Of a stretch of 64,000 bases of DNA, positions 48,066-60,872 are shown piece after piece. A program made the position numbers and the translations under genes. Each line of letters starts with the position of its first letter. Positions within the stretch are counted from its first letter, which is position 1. This DNA is from Tolypeutes matacus (taxonomy: Eukaryota; Chordata; Mammalia; Cingulata; Chlamyphoridae): positions 161,670-225,669 of the forward strand of contig JAKSZT010038590.1 in NCBI GenBank assembly GCA_026826555.1, given 5' to 3'. A model generated the notes under the pieces. That model was given only the letters and a program-made list of their open reading frames with translations, was not told where the DNA came from and did no database searches.

Positions 48066-49600
48066 GCAAATTTGAAATGACCAAATATATTATTCAGAGT
48101 TTATTAGTTTATGCTTTATTGCTGTAATAATTATACATTAGATGTGTTTTGTTCATTTTGTCAATTCATTTATTCATTATATATTCTACTGCATATCTAC
48201 AATGTACTACATACATATTACAAAAAACAATAAAATATCTTTTACCTCTTGGGCACTATATTCTAGGTGAGTGATACAGAGAATTACAGAAGTAAGTGAT
48301 ATGCAATCTTAGAAAGTGAAAAGTTATACTAAGAAAATAAAAATGTCAGACAAGTAGGTGGGAAAAGATTTCATGACAAGGGCATAACAAAGCAACTGGG
48401 AATAGTGTGGCCTGGGCAGGCCTCAATCCTCAAGGTAGGATTTGATCACAGTCTTGCATGGGGAAGATATAGCAATTCATATTCACGAGATGAAATTGTT
48501 GTAATCAGGGTAACACCAGTGCAAAGCCCCGTGCAGGTGGTAGACCATGCAGTGTAAGGAACTTCAAGAGGTCAATCAAAAAAGAGCAACATTCTATCAC
48601 CTGGTGTGGTGTGTAATAATCAACCAAGTCTATGTATACGGATGGTGAAAATGCTATGGGGAAAAACTAAGTAGAGGAGTTCAATACTGTTTGATATCTT
48701 AAAAAATAATTTATCAAAAATTCCCCCTAAGATTGTCATATTTGAGAAACCTGAGAGAAGTGGAGAATCATGCAAATACTTGGAGGAAGTATTTCAGATA
48801 AATAAAATAGCAAAAACAGCGTTATATAATATTACTTACTCTTTCCTTTTATCTCAATATGGTGCTTCATTTTATTGTAATGAAAATTTTATAAGAAATA
48901 TAATATGTTTGATAGTGTATTTTGACTCTGATTATCACTGTTGTTTTAGAGGAAATATTCTGTGTAATAAGAATAAAATTTAAAATATGTCTTAATCAAT
49001 GAAATCTTATTATATTAATATTTCTAGTATCCTTTTTGAAATGCATTTTTCTGTCTTGTGCCCTCTTTCTTATTTGTTGTTTTGCTGTTTTTAGATAGTA
49101 GCTCTACTACCCTCTCACCACTACTATATATTGAAGCACCAATTTCCTGTGAAAAATCCTAACTTATTCTACACTGCTGTTAAAATATCCATAACATTCT
49201 TAACTTCATTTTTGAATGGACTTTTAATCTTTGTGTAAGGATTTAAGAGTGACATGATATCAAATGATCTACATGATAACAAAGAATAAATTTGATTCAA
49301 TTAATTTTATTTTCATTGAATCATTTGGTTTTTCATTAATTTCTGAAATACTTCTTGACATAAAATTATTTAGAAAAATAATTATTTTCCTCTTTTAAAT
49401 ATGATATCAAAACTATCCCAATATAGCTAAGGAGAATATGAACTCAGGAAATACACATGGTTAAAGGATTGTTGACAGATCACCCAAGAAAAAAATAAAT
49501 TGAAATAAAGAATAACTCCCATTACTTTGAAGCCTGATATATCAAATGTGTGTTAAATTTAGTGGGGTTTTTTTATCAGCATATTCAAAATGACAAGATA
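48065..49600. other. AT-rich intergenic sequence, nothing identified
   Basis: Only short chance frames. No repeat or RNA was recognised. Confidence 0.45.
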
Positions 49601-50470
49601 TTTGGCAAATTTTGGATACTGACCCAAGACTTGGAGGAGATGGAACTTGGCCCAGGATTTCAAGGGACTCTCAGCTGCCACTCAAAAGCAAGTATTTGTT
49701 TTATATCCCATCCTGCACAGAGACCCTGACTATATTCCAGTTCTTGAACAGGGTGGGGCCCAGGGCTTATTGCTTGAAGAGAGCAGGATCACTGTCCAGG
49801 TGCTTGGAAGGGGTAGGGCTGCCAATCAAGCAGGTCCCGAAGACAGAACATTGATCCACAGATGATTCTCCTTGAAATCTAATGGAGTTTCCCCTGTTGG
49901 ATTTCAAAATTGCTTGGGACATTGCTCTTTTGTCCTTCCAGTTTCCATCCTCTAGAATGGGGTTAACTATCTTGTGTCTCTCCCACTATTGTATTTTAGG
50001 ATCAAATGACTTATTTCTAGATTTCACAGATCCACAGACTGGAGAGGAACTATGCCCCAGGATGAACCACACCCACAGCTGATTTTGATGAGACTTTGGA
50101 CTTATTGTTATTACTGAAATACCTTAAGGATTTGGGGCTATTGGTAGTGATGAATGTATTTTGCATGTGGGAAGAACATGTCATTTTTGTTTCTGAGGGA
50201 GGACTGTGGTAGAAGAACTCTTCTTAATCTTAATTCTCATTCCTGTGGGCATAAACCCTTTTATAAATAGGACCTCTCAATTATATTATGTTCATGTAAG
50301 GTGTGACTGTGAGATAAATAGTTTCTCATGTGCAAACTTTGTTTTAACCCTTCCTTCCCCTTTCTCTTTCCTTTCTGGGAAACATACAGAAAGTTTTCCA
50401 AGGGCTCTGGCCAAGGTTTAGGGAATAAAGGAGATTTACTTAATCAGAAGGTACCTAGTATGCAGGGCAG
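49600..50470 (+). repeat. MaLR internal fragment with LTR start
   Basis: 49600-50205 parallels the 3' part of the MaLR interior at 45060-45720 ('gattttgatgagactttggactt' at 50082 against 45604). An LTR-like start TGTGGTAGAAGAAC follows at about 50207 and is lost after about 50290. Confidence 0.65.
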
Positions 50471-50554
50471 ATAATGCTGGTTGAAATGTTGCCCTGTGAC
50501 CCTGAAGAAGGAAATTGTTTTGTACAAAGGCCCTACATACATGCACCAAGAAAA

Positions 50555-51642
50555 ATGAAAACCCAAGTACAGTGCTCAAGGTTTTGGCAACTGGGCAGAT
50601 TTCCCTTCTTGACTGTCCTTAAGGTTGTCCCAGAAAAGTGGTATAGTGATAAATTGCTTCTATTTAATGATGAGGTGCTGCAGTGCATGCTCAACTTAAT
50701 GCCTTGGTGGGTAGACAACACCCATTTAATGATGGGTAGCTCAGATCTCAAAGAATTAGTGTCCTAGAGTTAAATATTCAGTCTTTACTAAGTCCCAGTA
50801 CAAGAAAAAAACAGATTCTCAAAAGGAGAGTAAATATCTGCAGTGGATGCAAGCTTTGCTCTAAAATTCCATGTGTCTGTGCTGTTTCTTATATACAGGT
50901 TTGAGAAAGTTTCCAAATGGCATCGCTATTTGTCACTGACACTTCAAGCAAGATTTTATTATAGCCCAAGTCACAAAGCAGCTTCCATGGCAATCTGGAC
51001 TTGTTGGAGTGATTCCTCTTATTCCAGTTCACACACAAAAATAGCAGCGTTTAGCTTACTTGGTAAATATGCCATAGTAGCACACCAAATCAGAAATATG
51101 TTTCCAAACTGCTTAGAGGCCAACTAGGCATTCTGCCGGGTTATTTTGTTGTTGTTATATGAGGGACCAGATGCAACAGATTATCCTTCACCTTAAAAGG
51201 GCTGCTTCACATTGTCCTATTAGCTTGCTGCCTAGAAATTTCACTGAAGTGTACTTTTCCTGAAGTTTTGTTGTATTTCTCATCCTCTAACATGAAAATG
51301 TCTTACCAATAAGTCCAGAGTAGTTGCTACTTGTTGCTCAATAGATCCAAACATATATCATCAATTTAATAGAACAATGGGATGACTTCCAGAAGGGTAA
51401 TTTGATGACGGTAACTGCATACTAAATTATGACAGAGGATGAATATGTGCTATTCCCATGAGGAAAGACAATGAAGGTGTTTTGCTGGACTTACCACCTG
51501 AAAATAAACTAATAAATATTGAAAAAAAAGTATATGCCAAATCAATGGCTTCATACTATGTACCTGGGGATGTATTAACTAGTTTAAGCAAAGATGCCCT
51601 ACCTTAAACAGCAGTTGCAATTAGAGTAACCACATTGTATAG
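50555..51642 (-). mobile_element. Degraded ERV-L fragment (RNase H to RT), first part
   Basis: Parallels about 13290-14635 of the provirus in order and orientation, for example 'tgtcccagaaaag' (50625), 'tcagatct' (50752) and 'aaatttcactgaagtg' (51236). It has a deletion matching about 13380-13600. It continues at 52134 after a nested insertion. Many frameshifts. Confidence 0.87.
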
Positions 51643-52133
51643 TGTTAGAATGTAATCTTCTTGTCCACTGAGTAGGTATGTACTTAAACACCAGATGTCA
51701 CTTTCCAGCTTTTTGCTGATCACCATCCCCACAAGGCCACTGAACATTCCTTTTCTGCCACGGCAGGACAGTTCCCAGAACAGCACGTCCCACCCTGAAA
51801 TAGATAACTTGTTTCATTCCCACTTTGTACCTTTGCACAACATCTACACACCCTTTCTGAAAACCCGCCCAGTTCCCCAAGCTCAAAAAGAGCATTCTCA
51901 ACTTGGGCAGGTAGGCTGAAGTCTCTTTTCAGACCCCTGCCATGCTGGTGACTTAATAATTTCCTGCCTGAATCTTAATCTGTCTCTGAGCCTCATTAAT
52001 CTGGGACCTAAGATTTTGGTGCAGAAACCCTGGAGCTGAGGTCAGGGGAGCCCACTTGTCTGGTTCTTTTTCTGTCCCCAAATTGGGGCCTTCTAAAGCA
52101 CCTCCTTTTTTCAGCTTCCCTCTGAACCTAACA
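51643..52133. repeat. Solo LTR-like insertion nested in ERV-L fragment
   Basis: 491 bp with inverted ends TGTTAG and CTAACA, flanked by TATAG (51638-51642) and TATAA (52134-52138). Removing it and one flank restores the ERV-L alignment ('tatagtttatgg' type against 'ttaagtttatga' at 14645). The ends, the 5-bp duplication with one change and the size fit a solo LTR of another retrovirus family. I cannot assign family or orientation. Confidence 0.75.
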
Positions 52134-52260
52134 TATAATTTATGGTCATTCACTGTCATCCTCCAAGATCCGCCTATTTTCTGCACAGGAAATAGAGGGA
52201 AGAATGGTAATGTGATGGAAACACCACACCTGCATCCTTCAAACCTTTGATGGTAGATCT
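52134..52260 (-). mobile_element. Degraded ERV-L fragment, second part
   Basis: Matches 14645-14770 of the provirus ('cactgtcatcctccaagatcc' type). It ends near 52260 against an old L1 piece. Confidence 0.85.
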
Positions 52261-52279
52261 GATTTTCAACTTATATGTG

Positions 52280-52730
52280 TGAATCTGAATTCTCTATTCA
52301 GTCCCATTGATCAATGTATCTTTGTTTTCAACAATACCACACTCTTGTTTATTTTAGCTATTTGATAAATCATAAAATCACATTATGTGAGAACTTTAAT
52401 TTTATTCTACTTTCTCTAAGTTATTTTGACTATTGTGGACTTTTACATTTTCATCCACATCGTAAACTCAGTGTCAACTTGTTTTTAAAAAAGCTTACTT
52501 AAATTTTAATTGTGTTGCATTTAATTAACAGATCAAGTGCTCCCAAATGGCAAATATCATTTTCATATTTCTTTAGTTCTTTATTCTATTCAGATTCCAT
52601 GACCAACATTTCCTAGCCACTAAGTTAGAATGTCTTGATGTTGGACCAAAGTATTCATATACTTTTACAAATTATCTTATAATTTTCTATGTAGACAACC
52701 AGGCACTAGTTCATTGATTAGTATATGTCA
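52280..52730 (-). repeat. Old L1 ORF2 fragment, copy B
   Basis: Antisense L1 text ('cccattgatcaatgtatctttg' type) corresponding to 35040-35400 in copy A. Confidence 0.6.
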
Positions 52731-52800
52731 CAATATACATAGTTATGTACTTTTGAGGAATTGAACTAGTTATATTCCAAGTAAAACAAAACTGAACTTT

Positions 52801-52890
52801 AGGGAGCTGATGTGGCTCAGTGGTTAAGTGCCAGTTTCCCACGTACAAGTTCAATCCCCGGTCTCAGAATCCCAAAAACTTTTGAATTTG
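52801..52890 (+). repeat. tRNA-derived SINE monomer (DAS-like)
   Basis: 'gctgatgtggctcagtggtt' (A-box region, 52805-52824) and 'gttcaatccccgg' (B box, about 52849-52861) are the Pol III promoter elements of a tRNA-derived SINE of xenarthran type. It interrupts the alignment with copy A (35700-35740). It is short, with decayed flanks. Confidence 0.75.
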
Positions 52891-53344
52891 AGAGAATATA
52901 AGACATCCACATAATGCCAAAGCTAATAAGTATTTGATCTAGGAATGTGTGTTTAAAAAGTAATCATTTGATTACTTATGCAATATGGTTTTTCCACAGA
53001 GGGATCATTTTGTACTATAAGCCAAAATGACCTCTTGTAGTCATTTTTATCATGTAGTCTTTGTTCCATAAAATTTCACTTGTTTTATGGGAAAAAAAAA
53101 ACTCATCTGTTGTACAAGGTAGTTATTGTGTTTTCTCCTTTGACTTCCCCTGTGGACTCCCAGAACAGATATAAAATTGCATAAATATCTAAATGCATAA
53201 TATCCAAGCATATTAAAAATGAATGACCAATTCAATTCCAGAGGTTTTTAATTACACACTATTTTGGAAACTATAACTCTGAATCTTAAACTAGGGTATA
53301 TGCTCTAATAATTAAACTTGAGATAGTTTGTTCTAGTCTACTCA

Positions 53345-54740
53345 TAGATGTATTGAAACTGAAGCACATGCCTTCCAGGGAGCATAGTATGGAGGAGAAA
53401 AAGGTCTCATTTTATACTTTAGTCAATATAGCTGCAAATCAGAAATGTGCTTTCATTTTCATGATGGATTATAAAGGAATAGGGGCAGTAGAAATAAATG
53501 ATTTTATTTAAATAATAGGGAAATTATTAAAGAAAGAGAGAATGAATTTTCAATTATCCATTGGGTATATATCACTTTGAGATCACAATTATTTCTTAAG
53601 ATAGAGGATCATAAATGTATTTTAAATTTAATTTTCTATTTAGATAACTTATTCAGAAATTGTTTTATTTTACTGTTATTTTTATAATTTAATTTTCTAT
53701 TAAGCTTGTGGGCATTCAAAAGAATTCAACTAAATGAAGATATATCTCATATTGTTTCTTGACAATAATGATTCCAGAAATTTGCATGTCACAATGGGAT
53801 ATTTTATATGGTTGAGTGGCTTAGCATGTGGATCTAGAGAAACCTGATCTTGAATCTTGGCCCTGCTGATAAATAGCCACATGCCCTTGATCAAATATTT
53901 TATATCAAGCTTGGCATGATGTTTCATGAATAAAGGGACACTAAATTATTTAGTTTAACTGTTACTAAATACTTTTTATAAATTAATATTCAAATATTTC
54001 TAGTCCCTAGTAACCTCTTAATAATATATGATAGCTTATATCATAGCTTTCCTTCTTCTTAAGTCTAATGATTTAAAAATCTTCTCTTGGAAGTCTACTT
54101 ATGTTTTCAGACTGCATGAGAATAGACCAAATGGTTTTATTTTAGTTTCTCAGATTGATTGTGCTTTTTAAATTCTATATACCTCAACCTCCTCTTTAAG
54201 TGATACCAGCTAAACACAGCACAACCAGTTCAGTAATCCCAAATATTAATTAACAGGGATATCTGTGTGCACAGCAGATTAGATGAAATTGCTAAACACC
54301 ATATATGTTCTCTACCAAGTTTCCAGCTCATTATAGTGTTGTAGAGAATTTCTGTAGTGGGATGTGAATTGCTACAAAATATACCTTCATCTGAAAATCA
54401 ATGTCTTGCTGTTCAGAGATCAGTGACAAGAATTGCCAGAAAATTATATTGTCAAGAGTATAAGGAAAATTTAAATAAAACATTCTATTATTTCATTGAC
54501 ATGTGCAGAATGTGTGGCAAATCATTTTGATCCCTTATTGCACAGAATATTGTTATTCACTGGATTTATTCTCAATAGAATGATACTGAATACATATTTG
54601 GTGTCATATAACAAACATATGCATAACTTAAGAAATATCTTGTTTGTGATTTAGGGCACATTAATTACTTAAAGCTTTGATGAAATGTAATTGATAGTAT
54701 AAATTCCTATTTATATTAGTTAAATAAAATGTGGATGTGA
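53345..54740. other. AT-rich intergenic sequence, nothing identified
   Basis: Homology to copy A fades near 53345. No gene or named repeat was recognised. Confidence 0.45.
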
Positions 54741-55236
54741 TATTTCACTTTTATGTTTTCTTCCCATATATTTCAATTTCCTGGGATGCATAAGCAAATA
54801 AAATAATATGGTTAGACTTAAACAATTGGGATTTATTAGCCTACAGTTATGAAGCTGGGAAAGTGACCAAACTAAGGACTTCTCCAGGCAATGCCAAGTT
54901 AGTGGCATTCTGGGGCTGGCTGATAACAACCCTCAGTCTATAGCTTGTAAATTAGCAAAGCACATGATATCTACTGTTATCTCACTTCCCTTAACAGTAT
55001 CATTGATTTCAGCTTCTGGCTGCTTCATGTGTGGCTTTCTTGCTCTCTCTGTCTGAATTTAATTCCACTTATAATGACTCTAGTGTAAGATTAAGACTCA
55101 TCCATATTGAAATGGACCACATCTTAATTGAAGTAGCCTCATCAAGAGGTACTACTTTCAATAATTTCACACTCACAGGATTGTATTAACTTTAAGAGCT
55201 TGTTTTTCTAGAGTACATATAGGTTCAAACTATCAC
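54740..55236 (-). repeat. MLT1-like MaLR LTR, minus orientation
   Basis: 'ttaaacaattgggatttatt' (54818) and 'ggcattctggggctggctg' (54903) resemble the antisense of MLT1/MaLR LTR 3' regions, where AATAAA and 'TTGTTTAAGCC' occur. Ends are approximate. Confidence 0.5.
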
Positions 55237-55249
55237 ACTCTACCCTCCA

Positions 55250-55286
55250 TATTCAGCACAGTTTTCTAGGGAAATAGAAACCAACA

Positions 55287-55343
<57 letters not shown>

Positions 55344-57137
55344 ATTTTATAGGAATTGTCTCATGTGAATATGGGAATGGGAAAGTCTGAATTCTATAAA
55401 GAATGTCAAAGTCTGGGAACGCCAAAGAATTTTTAAATGAATTCTCTAGAAGTATCTGGCTGGCTGAGGTAGAGATGGAAATTCTCTCTTCTGACTCATG
55501 AGATCATCACTTCTCATTTTGAAGCTTTCAACTGATTGGATGACTCTCATTGTTGTAGGCAATCTCTTCAATTGATTGTAGATGTAATAAAAAAATTGAT
55601 GTAATCAAGTTACTGATGAGTCAATCCACAAAATATTCTCACAATAACAATAAGGACAGTGTTTGCTTGACCAAAAAACTTTTTATCATAACTTGGCCAA
55701 GTTGACATCACAATAACATCACAGTCCACCCCTTTTCAACTAGACACTCATACCCTTCTCCATAAATAATATTTAATCTCTATGTCTAACCTATTTCATT
55801 CATATGTCCACCTAAAAATATTAAACTATCCTGTATACAACCTGAAATTCACTAACTAAACTTAATATACTATAGTTTAAATATTACTACAGGATCTGAA
55901 TACGGTGGATGTCATATGATAAAGGGTTATGATAAGGAAGAAAACAATTATATTGTTTATGCAAATATCCAAACATATTCAACTAAAACAAGGATGAATT
56001 ATTCATAACCATTACAATCCACATTTCTGTAACTGGTCATATGGTCCTAGCTCATATTTATAACTACCTTCTTCCACTATTCCACTCCATATTTCCTTTA
56101 CTTTCAGCAGTCACCTCAGCTGGCCCTGATATTGTGCCCGGTGAGGTGGTATAAACCTTCATCTTTGAAATTTTGGGGGCATTGTCAGTTTAGCATGGAT
56201 TGAGTTGTTGCAGTTTTCCATTGAATTTAATCACAGGTTCTGGAAATACTATGAAACACCCCAAGGGATCTCCTGTATTCCAGGCAATCTCTTCTTTATC
56301 TAGATTGTGTGTTGCATTACAGTCCTGTTCCCCTGGATAGTATCAATCATCCCAGTCAGTACAGTAATTCTCTTCTTTGCCAGTTTATTCAGGGGCATAA
56401 GAGCTTGGAATTGCCAGGTGACTGTCTTAACTACAATTTCAGTGGAATCATTGCTGGGTCTCCTGGTGTAAGCACTCCTCAATTTAGAAGTAGGACCTGT
56501 AGAGCAGCATAGCTTAAGGTAGCAGAAATTATTCCAGTGGATCACCAGGAGCCATAGTGAGTGGAGCCAATCCCATGTCAACCCCTTGATTCCTGAATTT
56601 GTGAATTTTGGTTATGGTAGAAAGAATACCACAGAATCAAATCTGTTTTAGCTCATACACTACCTCCTGAAGAGCACTGCTGGTAATTCTATAAGTTATT
56701 ACCACTTAGGTAACACCAAAATTATGTTATTCTATTTCAGGATGATAGGGTATATTGTAAGACCAATGTATTCCATGAGCATATGCCTATTGTTGTACTC
56801 TAATTGCTATGAAGTGGGCTCATATATCAAAAGCAATATTGAATGGAATACCATGATGGTGGAAAAGGCATTCTTAAAGACCATGGATGTTAGTTTTGGC
56901 AGAACAATTGCTTATAGTGAAAATAAAGCCATATCATGATAATGTATCTATTCCAGTTTGCAAAAAACACTGCCACGTCCATGATGGAAGTATTCCAATG
57001 TAATTCAACTGCCACAATGTAGCATACTGATCAACTTGGAGAATGGTGTCATATTGGAGACTGAGTGTTGGTCTCTGATGCTGGAAGATTGGGCACTTAA
57101 GAGTGTCTGTAGTCAGGTCAGCCTTGGTGAGTGGATC
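55250..57137 (-). mobile_element. Degraded ERV-L copy: 3' LTR, dUTPase, integrase
   Basis: LTR about 55250-55723, then the purine tract and the same order as 11415-12904 of the provirus: dUTPase region at about 56090-56430 and integrase to 57137 ('gtcagccttggtgagtgg' against 12890). It lacks everything upstream of integrase. No long frame. Its LTR contains a (TA)n(GA)n expansion. Confidence 0.88.
55290..55343. repeat. (TA)n(GA)n microsatellite
   Basis: About 28 bases of TA followed by about 25 of AG/GA, inside the ERV-L LTR at the place where the provirus LTR has 'cagcaggagatatctg'. Confidence 0.9.
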
Positions 57138-57259
57138 ATGAGATGATATGGAAATATTTATTGAGTGTGTAATTAATGGTTGAGAAAAACAAAATATAGT
57201 TCAAAGAAAAATGTTTATCTGTCCACTATGTACAGTTGGACCAAGATCTGAAAATCTAG

Positions 57260-57894
57260 TGTGACAGTTCGAAATGATTTTAAGAATCCCAAAAAGAGAA
57301 AGGTTATGTTTTTAATCAATCCATTACTGTGGGTGTGAGACTATTTTGATTGGACTGCACCAGGAGAAAAGCATTAGTCAGGTTGTCTCTGCTCTCTTAG
57401 TGGACCTGATATAAACAGAGACACAGAGAAAAAGGAAGCCACCATATTTGATCATGCCATATGAGAGAAAGGACTCCAGGTTTGCCCACAACTGAGAACA
57501 AGGAGAAAAGCCCTAAGACGCTCAAAGACCAGAGGCCAAAGAACAGATGAGACTTATGTCTGATAGACCACAGATGAACTTGAGAAGAAAGTGGAGCAGC
57601 TGAGACTGAGAGAAGAGGCCTGGTAAGAGAAAAGCCCTATCCCTGGTTGCCCTCAAGTGAACTCTAGGAGATGGTAGATTCTGAAAGTGAAGACAAAGAC
57701 CTGTGGAGAAATCAGTGGCCATCTTGCTTCACCGCGTGGCAGTTGACTTAATTGAGAAAACATCCCTGTTGATGCTTTGATTTGAACATTTCACAGCCTT
57801 GTATCTACAAGCTTTTACCCCAGATAAATTCTGATTATAAAAGCCAACTCATTTCTTGTACTTTGCTTTGGCAGCTCTGTGGCAAACTAAAACA
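57260..57894 (+). repeat. ERVL-MaLR-like LTR
   Basis: Starts TGTGACAG and ends CTAAAACA, 635 bp. The 3' end ('cttttaccccagataaat', then 'aaagccaactcatttcttg') is shared with the LTRs at 60873 and 61617. The flanks tctag and gttag agree only in part. Confidence 0.65.
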
Positions 57895-58905
57895 GTTAGT
57901 TAGCCAATACTTGGGAGTTCCATTAGTTCAGAATATTGTTCATTCCCTAGATTTGTATTTATCCTCTATCTTTTAGAAAAGATCTTTCATTATTCACCAT
58001 TCCATAAAGTTAACACTGAGTGAGAATAGCCCTGAGAAATTATCTCCCAATACCTAAATACACACCTGTTTTGGCCTTATTAATTCTGATTTGATTATTT
58101 TTGTTTTAATATTTGTTTATTTGGAGGTTCCATTACATTTTCAAGGTACAGAACTAGAACCCCAGGTAGATGTTATTTTGGCAAAGTGTGGAGTTAACCA
58201 GAAAGGAGATATTGGAAGCAACTGCTTTGGATAAAATTTAAAAGGGAATACAGCATTTCTTCTCCTTAGGATGTAGAAATGTGCCAAAAATATTGTTACA
58301 ACTCTAACAATTTTTAAAAAGTACTATGATTTTTAAAAATTCATGGCTTTTCATTAGCACACCAGAGAGTTGAGGTTGCAAACATCCAACTAATTTTAAA
58401 TCTAAGGTGGGACAAGTACCTCAAAGAGGACATGGTACTAATGAATCATTTCAAATTTGTTAGAGAGTGAAAGAAACAGATGGTCATAGTACAAGGAGCT
58501 ATGAAGAAATTAACTAAATAATAAGTAATTGTTAAAGCCAAGTGTGGACTGGCATGTCAGTTGGATAAAGAACTGAAACTTACGTTCAAGGAGTTTGCAG
58601 TCACAATCAATATCTTCTACACAGGTCTCTACCAAGTGTTCTTATAAAAGACTGGGGAAAGCCTGGAAAATTTCAGTCATGATCAACCCACAAAATACCA
58701 AAAATCTTCCTCTCTGACCAATTGAGGGACTGCTATCACCTTAACAACTACTGATTTTTTATTTACTCTTCACAATCAATAAATATGACTTATTGAGCTA
58801 TGTAGTTCTCGCTTTATTTCTGAGAACATCCAATCTATAGCAGACATTTTTTCCTTATAATATCCTCCTAATTATTAATAAAATGCCTAAATCCTATCAT
58901 TCTCT
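57895..58905. other. Intergenic sequence, nothing identified
   Basis: No gene seen. 58770-58870 has an AATAAA and 'aacatccaatct' phrase similar to 63330-63350, which may be fragments of one repeat family. Confidence 0.4.
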
Positions 58906-60860
58906 CTTTTTTATTTTATTTTATTCATTTATCATACATACACGTCCATAAATAATAATTGTATAGTATAAGTTTTGAACTTACAAAACAAACATGCATA
59001 TCATCATACAGAACTCCTATATATTACCCCACAACAAACACCTTGATTATTGTGAAATAATTGTTACAAATTATGAAAGAGCATTGTCAAAATAATACTA
59101 AATATAGCTAATATCTTATATGTGGTATATTCCCCCCAACCCACCCAGTTAATGACTCCTTGTATCAGTATTATATACTAATTATAGTTCATGAGAGAAT
59201 GATCTCATATTTGTTTTGTTAACCATAGTCCATCTTCCACCACAGGATTCATAAAGCTGTAGAGTTCCATGTTTTGTACAATCCATGCAAAGTGTCACTC
59301 AGTGTCTGTCATATTTATCACAGATTTGTGCTATCATCACCTCAGAGAAGTTTAGAATGTTTTCACTACTCCAAAAGGAAAACCCATATTTCTTTATACC
59401 CTCTTTTGTCATTTAGAATTATATATCTTTGTCATTGTTTCAAAAATATTACAATATTACTTTTAACTATAATCCAAAAGTTATATTAGTTGTAATTTCC
59501 CAAGTATTGCTATATTCCTAACACTTTGTAAAGGAGGAAAATATTATACGTTACTATTAACCACAATCTTATATTTTACTATAATTTTTACTTTACTATT
59601 AACCACAGTCTTCACCCACAACCAAAATTACTGTTATACAATCCCACATTATTCTTTATCTTTCTTTCAACTGAAATATTACATCCACAGACTGCCCCTT
59701 TTAGCCACAATCACATTTATAAATCAGCAGCATTAGTTATAATCACTATAATGTATTGCCATCAACTCTATTCATTTCCACACTTTTACAATAAACCTAA
59801 TTAAAAATTCCACATGCATTAAGCATCAGCTCCTATTTTTCTACCCCCATTCAATTTTCTAGTAACCTACATGCTAGAGTTTACTTCCTTGAGTGTACTT
59901 ATCATTTAGTTCATATTAGAGAGACTATACAATATTTGTCCTTTTGTGACTGACATAGTTCATGTAACATAATGTCCTCAAAGGTTTATCCGTGTTGTCA
60001 TATGCCTCTTGATTTCATTTCTTCTTACAGCTGAATAATATTCCACTGTATGTATATAACACATTATGTTTATCCACTCATCAGTTTATGCATACTAGGG
60101 TTGTCTCCATGTTTTAGTGATTGTGAATAATGCTGCTGTAAACATTAGTGTGCAAATGTCAGTTTGTGTCCCTGCTTTCAGGTCTTGTGAATATATTCTT
60201 AGTAAAAGGATTGCTGAATCATGGCAGTTTTATATTTTGTTTCTTGAGGAACCACCAAACTGTCTTTTACAAAGCCTGCACCATTCTACATTCCCACCAA
60301 CAGTGAAGGACTGTTCCTATTTCTTCCCACCCTCTCCAGCATTTACAGTTTTCTGTAATATTGGCCATTCTATAAGGTGTGAAATGATATTTTAGTGTAG
60401 TTTTAATCAACATTTCCCTAATAGCTAATAATTTTGAACATTTTTCCATGTGTTTTTGGCCATTTCTATTTTCTCTTTGGAGAGTGTTTTTTTTTTCAAG
60501 TCTTTGGTTCATTTTTTAAATTGGGTTTCCTGTCTTTTCCTCATTGGGTTGTATGATCTCTTTATATAACATGAATATCAAACCCTTATCAGTTATGTGG
60601 TTTCCAAATATTTTCTTGCATTGAGTGTGTTGCTTTTTCATTTTCTTGACAAAATACTTTGAAGCACAAAAGTATTTAAGTTTAAGGAAGTCCCATTTAT
60701 TTTTTATTCTGTTGCTTGTGCTTTGGGTGTAAAGTTTAATAAACTACCACTTACCAAAAGATCTTGAAGATGTTTTCTTACATTTTCTCCTAGGAGTTTT
60801 ATTGTTGTAGTTTTATAATAAATCTTTGATACACTTTGAGTTAATTTTGGTATAAGGCAC
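58905..60860 (-). repeat. L1 fragment: 3' UTR and ORF2 C-terminal end
   Basis: Same series as 1-1620 (3' UTR 58905-59960, ORF2 end 59960-60860), beginning with the poly(T) side. Truncated by the LTR at about 60860. No open frame of note. Confidence 0.82.
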
Positions 60861-60872
60861 CTAGCAGTTTGA

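Larger units (their letters stand above)
40800..53345. repeat. Segmental duplication, copy B
   Basis: Paralogue of 26970-36200 (block pairs listed there). It is longer because of a MaLR provirus, an ERV-L fragment with a nested LTR, a SINE and unclassified insertions. Its receptor gene survives only as the start-codon region at 40803-40835. Confidence 0.8.

Noticed and set aside
52801..52890. A functional tRNA gene
   Set aside because: It has A- and B-box-like sequence but no cloverleaf with a proper acceptor stem, and fits a tRNA-derived SINE.
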